Assembly: GCA_017621955.1 (NCBI GenBank) | Contig: JAGASB010000087.1 | Location: 1 to 14,120 of the forward strand | Direction of reading: 5' to 3' | Length of the DNA: 14,120 nt | Source: Clostridia bacterium | GTDB taxonomy: Bacteria; Bacillota_A; Clostridia; Christensenellales; Borkfalkiaceae | Shown: positions 5,951-10,748 of the stretch, in pieces | How the letters are laid out: each line of letters opens with the position of its first letter | Numbering within the stretch: the first letter of the stretch is position 1 | Program-made: the position numbers and the translations under genes | Notes under the pieces: model-generated | The model's input: only the letters and a program-made list of their open reading frames with translations | Databases searched by the model: none | What the model was told of the DNA's origin: nothing

Positions 5951-6889
5951 TTATATTTTTATAAACTTATATGCAAATAAGTAAAGTTTATCAAGGTTTT
6001 TTTGTGAATATTCTACTTCGGTTGAATATGCCCTAATAATATCTACGATTAAATCAAAATTATCTTTATTTTGTTCTTGTTCCTTTTCAATTATGCTTTT
6101 TATTATCCACCAAGAAAACACAGTAGAAATCGTCCTTGCCCTAACCCACATAGTGTCTTCCGCATCGGATAAGTGGCGATAAACGCTGTTCACCAAGAAC
6201 TGTTCGCAATAATGCGATAGATTTTCTGCGGTCGTTTTATTAAATACTTTATCAATCGCTTTTAATCTTTTTGCCCAACTTTTATCCACTCTTTCAAAAG
6301 ATAAAAAAGTCTTTATTATTTTCTTAAAATCTTGTTGAGAGAAATTTGCATTGCACTCTTTTAAGATATTATCAATTCTATCGTTTACAGAAAGCAAACG
6401 GTCTTGCAAAATTTTAAGCACTTTATCTCTAAAATTTAAAACGTTCTTTTGATTAAAGTCAAGTTCAACTTGTTCACCGTCATCGCTAACTAACACGAGT
6501 TCAATCTTGCCGTTAAACGATAATATTATTCGTGCCACTTCTTCACAGCAAAAACCTAACCCCGTTTCCGTTCGATCATCAAAATAACTTCTAAACCTTG
6601 GGTGGTCTCTACACACTTGGCACAAACTTTGTTCCCCAAGGTTTATTATTATATCGCAAAGTCCCTTTTCGTTAAGAAACGCACACCTTTTTATCTTATC
6701 CGTCTTAAACCTTGATTTTTTATAATTTATCCCCTTATTTAACGCTTGTGAAAAATCTGACTTTTCCGTTTGATACTTTTCCAAACTTTCGCTATCAATA
6801 CACATTTCCCAACCAGCACAACAAGTATGCTCACATTTATCCGCAATGCACTTAAACTTAGGATAATAATTCAAAACGTATTTTTTCAT
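5951..6889 (-). CDS. fliB: FliB-like flagellin lysine-N-methylase family protein
   Basis: A 312-aa protein with the Cys-rich N-terminal half of the FliB family: C14, C19, C23-C24, the following GW, C30, C69, C78, CQVCRDHPRF (90-99) and GFCCEEVAR (112-120). These probably bind metal or an iron-sulfur cluster. In Salmonella, FliB methylates flagellin lysines. No flagellar gene is present here, and such proteins are common as orphans in Clostridia, so the substrate is open. The C-terminal half is helical and poorly conserved. The ATG at 6889 has no Shine-Dalgarno; TATAAT lies six bases upstream, exactly as for the HTH gene at 5636, suggesting a leaderless mRNA. Single gene, leftward. Confidence 0.8.
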   Translation of the reverse strand: MKKYVLNYYPKFKCIADKCEHTCCAGWEMCIDSESLEKYQTEKSDFSQALNKGINYKKSRFKTDKIKRCAFLNEKGLCDIIINLGEQSLCQVCRDHPRFRSYFDDRTETGLGFCCEEVARIILSFNGKIELVLVSDDGEQVELDFNQKNVLNFRDKVLKILQDRLLSVNDRIDNILKECNANFSQQDFKKIIKTFLSFERVDKSWAKRLKAIDKVFNKTTAENLSHYCEQFLVNSVYRHLSDAEDTMWVRARTISTVFSWWIIKSIIEKEQEQNKDNFDLIVDIIRAYSTEVEYSQKNLDKLYLFAYKFIKI

Positions 6890-6895
6890 ATTTTT

Positions 6896-6923
6896 ATTAT
6901 ATCACTTTTATTAAAAAATACAA
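6896..6923 (-). promoter_or_regulatory. Promoter of the FliB-like gene
   Basis: Read leftward: TTGTAT (6918-6923), 16-nt spacer, TATAAT (6896-6901), then six bases to the ATG at 6889. The predicted transcription start coincides with the start codon. Confidence 0.5.
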
Positions 6924-6961
6924 AACAAAAACCCAAACCGAATTTATTTCGATTTAGGTTT
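6922..6961 (-). terminator. Leftward terminator at the junction
   Basis: On the minus strand AAACCTAAATCGAA (6948-6961) pairs with TTCGGTTTGGGTTT (6929-6942) using two G-U pairs, followed by a T-rich run. On the plus strand the same positions are mismatches, so it is built to stop leftward transcripts coming from the mobile region. Confidence 0.7.
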
Positions 6962-6963
6962 TC

Positions 6964-6977
6964 TTTGGTGACCCCTA
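6964..6977 (-). repeat. tRNA-3'-end-like motif, copy 1
   Basis: Minus strand TAGGGGTCACCAAA, preceded by CCCG and followed within a few bases by a terminator hairpin. This looks like the acceptor end and encoded CCA of a tRNA gene, but no D-arm, anticodon arm or TTCGA T-loop precedes it here. Confidence 0.5.
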
Positions 6978-7068
6978 CGGGTTTCTGCCCCTTAATAAGG
7001 GGAAGGCAAACGTTGGTTTGCGAGGGGTTTGCTGTCCGACGCTAGTCGAGCGAACCCATTTGGGTTCG
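6971..7068. other. Branched multi-hairpin segment (possible structured RNA or repeat)
   Basis: Outer stem ACCCCT (6971-6976) / AGGGGT (7023-7028) encloses two perfect hairpins: CCCCTT-AAT-AAGGGG (6988-7002) and GCAAAC-GTTG-GTTTGC (7006-7021), making a three-way junction. A fourth hairpin, CGAACCC-ATTT-GGGTTCG (7051-7068), follows. No ORF here is convincing. It could be a structured RNA, a palindromic intergenic repeat, or a recombination-site region; I cannot tell which. Confidence 0.45.
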
Positions 7069-7090
7069 GCAATCCCTTGGATTGCAAAAA

Positions 7091-7125
7091 GAAAACACAC
7101 TCCTTTGAGTGTGTTTCTCTTTTTT
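7091..7125. terminator. Terminator, probably bidirectional
   Basis: Perfect stem AAACACACTC (7093-7102) / GAGTGTGTTT (7107-7116), loop CTTT, followed by CTCTTTTTT rightward and TTCTTTTTG leftward. It follows the second tRNA-3'-like motif on the minus strand. Confidence 0.75.
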
Positions 7126-7136
7126 GGTGACCCCTA
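7123..7136 (-). repeat. tRNA-3'-end-like motif, copy 2
   Basis: Minus strand TAGGGGTCACCAAA, identical over 14 nt to copy 1, 159 bp away. Just upstream (minus strand) is GGTTCGAGC, a T-loop-like string, but its flanks CACGG and ATTAT do not pair and no acceptor 5' strand is found about 70 nt earlier. A tRNA remnant or att-site relic fits better than a working tRNA. Confidence 0.5.
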
Positions 7137-7307
7137 TAATGCTCGAACCGTGAATACTTCGACGCATTGAATTTTTATCATTTTTGGGGTGTTTTGCCTT
7201 AAAATGAGCGTTTTTTGATTGCTTTTTTGTAGTAGTCGTGACTACTATTTAAGGGGGTAAGCCGAACACACTTCGGTATTTTTGGGGAAGATGCTACGTC
7301 AAGTTAG
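7137..7307. other. Gene-free stretch at the element edge; 18-bp palindrome
   Basis: No coding potential seen. It holds the perfect palindrome TAGTAGTC-GT-GACTACTA (7230-7247), whose two 8-bp arms flank a GT dinucleotide, and a small hairpin CCGAA-CACAC-TTCGG (7262-7276) followed by TATTTTT on the plus strand. It lies immediately downstream of a large serine recombinase gene, where an attachment site is often found. Confidence 0.4.
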
Positions 7308-8912
7308 TTATCTCACTTGAATATGAAGTGTTGGGAAAGATAGTGAGCGACGATAAAAGTTTTCTGCTCGTGCCACGTTATCTCGCTTTTCTATAACAGT
7401 TGTTTGAATTGGTATATAAGTTGTTGTAAGACTTTGCAAGTCTATCGTGGTTTCAATGGTATCGTTATCAACTTCTATCACTGCAATAAATTTGTTTACC
7501 ACATACTGTCTATCTTCTAAATTGTCGCTTTCAAGTAAGTCATATAGCAGTTGAGCACGCTTACGAATATCTTTCGGCTTAAATTCGGGAAAGTCTTTTA
7601 TTTTTTGACGTGTATCATATATGTTCCGTTGCAAATCGTCTTTCTTTAACGTTAGTTCACTTATTTCGTCTGCAAGGTAGCCTTGAAGTTGCTTGTTTTG
7701 TTGTCGTCCTATTTCTTGCTTTCGGTCTTCTAATGTTTCAACCGTTTCTTTTAATTCGGTTTCAAAACGGCTTAATTCTTCGTTAAGTTTATCGTTCGCT
7801 TTGATATAACTAACTTTGACAAGTTCTATAAGCCTTTCTCTATTGTCGGGGTATAATAAACAACCACCGATAAGCGAAGTTATGTATTCGTCCATATAAG
7901 TGACGTTAATTGCTCTTGATAAACACTCTTTACCGTGAGAGCCACAACGGTAAACATAGTAAGGTATGCCGTGATTTATGGTTTTTCCACCACTAAAAGT
8001 CTTTCCACAACTTTTACACCTAATAACTCCCGTCAATAAATATCTCTTTTTTGTTCTTGCTTCTGATGGTTTTTTCTTCCGTCTATCCATTATTTCTTGT
8101 ACTTTCATAAAAGTATAGTCGTCTATTATTCGTGGTATTCCGTTTGGTATTCGAATTATCTCCGATTCCGCTCGGCTTTGGTGGTTGTTGTATGCTTTTC
8201 CACGTGCTCGGTATGCAGACCGATTATATACATATTCGCCGATATACTTTCTATTGCGAAGAATATCGGTTAAATGAATAGTAAATAATCTTCCGTCACG
8301 CCGTCTATATCCGTTTGCGTTTAGATAATCTCTAATTCTTGTATAACCATAACCTTCTATAACCATATCAAATATAAGTCTTACTGTTTCCGCTTCTTTC
8401 TCGTCTATAACATAACGTTTATCTTTTACCTTATAACCAAGTACAGGTACACCACCGTGCGCCTTACACTCTCTTGCGTTAGTTAGTTTTCCAGCGATAG
8501 ACTCTCTTGATAGTTTCTTTGAATAAAGTTCTGCCATACCCATTGACATCAATTCAAAAAATTCACCTTCAGGCGACTCGTCAAATTCTTCTATTGCGCT
8601 TATGATTTTTATACCGTACTTGCCAAAATACTTTTTATAATATCGTGAATCGTCAACGTTTCGTGCCCATCTATCCATACGGTGTACTATTATAAGGTTA
8701 AACTCTCTCAATGGTGCGTCCTTTACCATCTGCTGAAAACTTTTTCTATTAGAGTTTGTTCCCGTTTGCGCTTCGTCAACATACTCGTGTATCAATTGTA
8801 TATTATGACTTGCACAAAATCGTCTTATTGCAGACAGTTGTACTGCAATACTTGATTCTTGTTGCTTGTCCGAACTAAATCTTGCATAAGCAACAGCCGT
8901 CATTATTTTCAT
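7308..8912 (-). CDS. Large serine recombinase (site-specific integrase), YARFSS type
   Basis: Catalyses integration or excision of the mobile element through a serine-linked 2-bp staggered break. The 534-aa product has the resolvase catalytic domain (about 5-150) with YARFS at 9-13 (nucleophile S13) and HRMDRWARN (77-85; R81, R84); the Recombinase domain (about 160-275); a zinc ribbon with C299, C302, C323, C330; and a coiled coil rich in E, K, L and R (about 370-450). I chose the ATG at 8912: AAGGAG (8922-8927) lies 9 nt upstream. A TTG at 8957 falls inside a hairpin upstream of that site. It lies at the left end of the mobile region, reading toward the host junction, as integrases often do. 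It differs clearly from the recombinase at 10749. Confidence 0.93.
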   Translation of the reverse strand: MKIMTAVAYARFSSDKQQESSIAVQLSAIRRFCASHNIQLIHEYVDEAQTGTNSNRKSFQQMVKDAPLREFNLIIVHRMDRWARNVDDSRYYKKYFGKYGIKIISAIEEFDESPEGEFFELMSMGMAELYSKKLSRESIAGKLTNARECKAHGGVPVLGYKVKDKRYVIDEKEAETVRLIFDMVIEGYGYTRIRDYLNANGYRRRDGRLFTIHLTDILRNRKYIGEYVYNRSAYRARGKAYNNHQSRAESEIIRIPNGIPRIIDDYTFMKVQEIMDRRKKKPSEARTKKRYLLTGVIRCKSCGKTFSGGKTINHGIPYYVYRCGSHGKECLSRAINVTYMDEYITSLIGGCLLYPDNRERLIELVKVSYIKANDKLNEELSRFETELKETVETLEDRKQEIGRQQNKQLQGYLADEISELTLKKDDLQRNIYDTRQKIKDFPEFKPKDIRKRAQLLYDLLESDNLEDRQYVVNKFIAVIEVDNDTIETTIDLQSLTTTYIPIQTTVIEKRDNVARAENFYRRSLSFPTLHIQVR

Positions 8913-8938
8913 TTGCTTTTTCTCCTTAAAAATATTAA

Positions 8939-8966
8939 AAGGAAGACTCGGCTTCAAGTCTTCCTT
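8939..8966 (-). terminator. Terminator-like hairpin in the recombinase leader
   Basis: Perfect 10-bp stem AAGGAAGACT (8939-8948) / AGTCTTCCTT (8957-8966), loop of 8. Leftward it is followed by TTTTAATATTTTT and then, 12 nt beyond the hairpin, the AAGGAG of the recombinase. It could attenuate the integrase transcript or insulate it from readthrough. Confidence 0.55.
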
Positions 8967-8987
8967 TCATGTTTATAATATATATTT

Positions 8988-9024
8988 AAAAGCAAAAAAC
9001 CGCCTGATTTCTCAAGCGGTTTTT
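8988..9024 (-). terminator. Terminator of the toxin-antitoxin-chaperone operon
   Basis: Minus strand AAAACCGCTTGA-GAAA-TCAGGCGGTTTT (one G-U pair), then a T run interrupted by GC. It starts 3 nt after the chaperone stop, so the operon is separated from the recombinase. Confidence 0.85.
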
Positions 9025-9026
9025 GA

Positions 9027-9446
9027 TTATTTTGTTTCTTTTTTCGCCTTTCTTTGGCTTTTTACTAATTCCACTATATTCATTACAGGCAACATTATTG
9101 GTTGTACTTCTGCAGCCGATGTTAAAGTTGTTACTAATGTTCTCATATAAGGAAACAAAATAGTTAATGCCGTCATTTCATTTTGCTCTTTATTTTCCTC
9201 CCATTTTTCAACATTAAAAATTGCTCTTATCGCACAATTTAATTTGAAGGGGAAATTTTTGGCATCTTCAATTTTTGCCTTAATATCTATAGAGAAATTA
9301 TTTTCATCTAAGCCTGTTATCTTATTACTAAATTTGAAGGGGATTTGTAATGTTTCTTCTTGAGAAGAAAACTCATTATTTATTGAATAAGAAAACTCAG
9401 TTACATTATATTCAATTAATTTAAATACTGTATTAACTCCTTGCAC
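9027..9446 (-). CDS. SecB-like chaperone of a toxin-antitoxin-chaperone (TAC) system
   Basis: A 139-aa SecB-family protein. The C-terminal half aligns by eye with SecB: FPYMRTLVTTLT (98-109) matches the CPYAREcItsm block, and QPIMLPVMNI (115-124) matches the PqLNLaPVNF block; before them comes a beta-rich region with AIRAIFNVEKWEEN (72-85). General SecB carries unfolded exported proteins to SecA and is typical of diderms. TAC-type SecB-like proteins instead bind and fold an antitoxin. The start is GTG at 9446: AAGGAGG (9455-9461) lies 9 nt upstream inside the antitoxin gene, and no later ATG, GTG or TTG exists near the N-terminus. The 31-nt overlap with the antitoxin implies coupling. It is last in the operon, before a terminator. 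The Lys-rich tail (KSQRKAKKETK) is unusual. Confidence 0.82.
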   Translation of the reverse strand: MQGVNTVFKLIEYNVTEFSYSINNEFSSQEETLQIPFKFSNKITGLDENNFSIDIKAKIEDAKNFPFKLNCAIRAIFNVEKWEENKEQNEMTALTILFPYMRTLVTTLTSAAEVQPIMLPVMNIVELVKSQRKAKKETK

Positions 9447-9841
9447 GAGTCAACTCCTCCTTTATATTCTAATTGTTCTTCAAAAACATAGGGATTTTTA
9501 TTGTACGTTGGGTACGTGACGTTAAATTTTATATTAAATGTTTTAGTTAATCTGGATATTTCTTCTGCTTTTATGTCAATCAATTCTATTCTTTGATGCA
9601 ACACTTCTGCAATTTTTATCAAGGTATCAATTCTTGGTATTGCATTCAAACTTTCTGTTCTTGCTATTGCGGACTGTTTAATTCCTGTCATAGCCGCTAA
9701 ATCTCTTTGCGATATTCCTTTGTTTATTCTAACTTTAATCAATTTTGCGACCAGCTCAGCTACTTTTTCAGAACAATTTACAAACAACTCATCTTCTTTA
9801 CTTTGTTCTTTAACTTGAGTCTTATAGTCTTCCCATTTCAT
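9416..9841 (-). CDS. higA: HigA-like HTH antitoxin with chaperone-addiction-like tail
   Basis: A 141-aa antitoxin: an N-terminal helical lead (1-29), an XRE/Cro helix-turn-helix (about 30-87; GISQRDLAAMTGIKQSAIAR at 42-61), and about 50 further residues. That tail (88-141) is rich in aromatic and hydrophobic residues (FNIKFNVTYPTY, PYVFEEQLEY) and has no relative in ordinary HigA. In tripartite systems such as M. tuberculosis HigB1-HigA1-Rv1957, a C-terminal chaperone-addiction segment makes the antitoxin unstable until the SecB-like partner binds it; this tail is in the right place for that (inference). The ATG at 9841 has AAGGAG 7 nt upstream. It follows the toxin by 24 nt and overlaps the chaperone by 31 nt. 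Likely autoregulates through palindromes at 10243 and 10281. Confidence 0.88.
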   Translation of the reverse strand: MKWEDYKTQVKEQSKEDELFVNCSEKVAELVAKLIKVRINKGISQRDLAAMTGIKQSAIARTESLNAIPRIDTLIKIAEVLHQRIELIDIKAEEISRLTKTFNIKFNVTYPTYNKNPYVFEEQLEYKGGVDSCKELIQYLN

Positions 9842-9865
9842 AACAATGCTCCTTAGTTATACTTT

Positions 9866-10219
9866 TTATTTTTTATTATTATTTATATATGTTTTTCTTT
9901 CCTTTAATGCCTTTTCGATTTCTATCGGTGGCGTTTTCGGTGTTTCTTTTCTAAAAGCATGAAGCAATACTATTTTATTATCCAAAAAAAAGAAATATAT
10001 AACCCTATTATGTTCAGATTTTAACTCATATAAGTCATCATCTAATTTTCTTGAAATTTTTATCCCTTTTGTCTTAAAAATCTCGTTACCCAATTCTTCC
10101 AATAGAGCAATTTTATTCATCAATCGTTCATATTCTTTACGACGTGTTCTCTTTAGGTCTTCAAGATAATTTTTTACGGGACATCGTCCATTATGCTCAA
10201 AAAGCTCTATCTCCCACAT
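9866..10219 (-). CDS. higB: HigB/RelE-like toxin (Gp49/DUF891 family)
   Basis: A 117-aa toxin of the RelE fold, HigB/phage Gp49 branch, whose members cut mRNA on the ribosome. Family marks: an N-terminal strand and PVKNYLEDL helix (14-22), LYELKSEHNRVIYFFF (63-78), KIVLLHAFRKETPKTPPIEI (82-101) and a final basic helix (EKALKERKTY). Length is normal and nothing is missing. The ATG at 10219 has a strong AAGGAGG 5 nt upstream; an in-frame TTG at 10234 would sit before that site and is rejected. First gene of the operon toxin, antitoxin, chaperone: the toxin-first order of HigBA and of known TAC loci. The promoter and two palindromes lie just upstream. Confidence 0.92.
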   Translation of the reverse strand: MWEIELFEHNGRCPVKNYLEDLKRTRRKEYERLMNKIALLEELGNEIFKTKGIKISRKLDDDLYELKSEHNRVIYFFFLDNKIVLLHAFRKETPKTPPIEIEKALKERKTYINNNKK

Positions 10220-10242
10220 TTTTACCTCCTTCAAATAGTAAC

Positions 10243-10260
10243 GATAACATTTTTGTTATC
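10243..10260. promoter_or_regulatory. Operator palindrome at the TAC operon start
   Basis: GATAACA-TTTT-TGTTATC, 7-bp arms, just downstream of the -10 and across the expected transcription start. Candidate binding site for the HigA-like protein. Confidence 0.6.
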
Positions 10261-10266
10261 ACAAAT

Positions 10267-10294
10267 ATTATAACACAAATGTTGCAAATTGCAA
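10267..10294 (-). promoter_or_regulatory. Promoter of the TAC operon
   Basis: Read leftward: TTGCAA (10289-10294), 16-nt spacer, TATAAT (10267-10272). Initiation near 10260 gives a leader of about 40 nt with the AAGGAGG site. One palindrome covers the -35 and another lies just past the -10. Confidence 0.65.
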
Positions 10295-10295
10295 C
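10281..10295. promoter_or_regulatory. Operator palindrome over the TAC -35
   Basis: GTTGCAA-A-TTGCAAC, a perfect 15-bp palindrome containing the -35 hexamer. Its sequence is unlike the palindrome at 10243, so one may be for HigA and the other for a different protein, or both for different states of the antitoxin complex. Confidence 0.6.
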
Positions 10296-10391
10296 TATCT
10301 GTGACAACTTTTTTTATATTTTTTTATGTTTTTTTATATTTCCTTAAAGTATAAAGCGATAAAATACAAGATAATACAGTATAATACGAAT

Positions 10392-10432
10392 AAAAAATAT
10401 GGCTCATAGTCGTTGATACTATGAGCCTTTTT
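10392..10432. terminator. Terminator after the gene at 10434, probably bidirectional
   Basis: Perfect 10-bp stem GGCTCATAGT (10401-10410) / ACTATGAGCC (10418-10427), with TTTTT rightward and ATATTTTTTA leftward. Leftward it separates the 10434-14110 genes from the TAC operon. Confidence 0.8.
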
Positions 10433-10433
10433 G

Positions 10434-10712
10434 TTAATCTTCCATAAATTTTTCTAAGTCATCATACCCATATGTAAGTTCATAATTGCAGCCCAAATAC
10501 ATTGAATATTCACCGACGTCATCTTCAGTAAGTATTCCTTCCTTGTACTCGTTTAATAGATAATGAACTGCATAGTAAGGTTTTGCTTGATAAGTTCCTG
10601 TTAAATAAATCATAACACCGCTTATGTCGTCAATAAATTCTCCATACACAAAAGTTCCGTATTCACAAGGGGTTGCTGTAATGTTTAATGGGTAAAGATA
10701 AATTGTTTTCAT
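10434..10712 (-). CDS. Small acidic hypothetical protein
   Basis: A 92-aa protein that I do not recognise. It is acidic (many D/E, few K/R) and tyrosine-rich (about 14 Tyr), with alternating hydrophobic stretches (MIYLTGTYQ, YYAVHYLLNEY) that suggest a small beta-rich soluble fold; there is no signal peptide or membrane helix. The ATG at 10712 has GGAGG about 8 nt upstream. It starts 36 nt after the stop of the recombinase at 10749 and reads the same way, so it is probably the last gene of that transcript; a strong terminator follows. Small acidic proteins near integrases can be DNA mimics or directionality partners, but nothing here shows that. Confidence 0.65.
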   Translation of the reverse strand: MKTIYLYPLNITATPCEYGTFVYGEFIDDISGVMIYLTGTYQAKPYYAVHYLLNEYKEGILTEDDVGEYSMYLGCNYELTYGYDDLEKFMED

Positions 10713-10748
10713 AAAAAATTCCTCCAGTCTGCCTGCTTACGTCAGGGC

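Noticed and set aside
7123..7210. A full tRNA gene on the minus strand ending TAGGGGTCACCA
   Set aside because: No acceptor 5' strand, D-arm or anticodon arm at the needed distance, and the flanks of the TTCGA do not pair.
8913..8957. Longer recombinase start (TTG at 8957)
   Set aside because: It would start in a hairpin loop and translate through the AAGGAG site that serves the ATG at 8912.
10220..10234. TTG start five codons before the toxin ATG
   Set aside because: The AAGGAGG site lies between the TTG and the ATG, so the ATG at 10219 is used.
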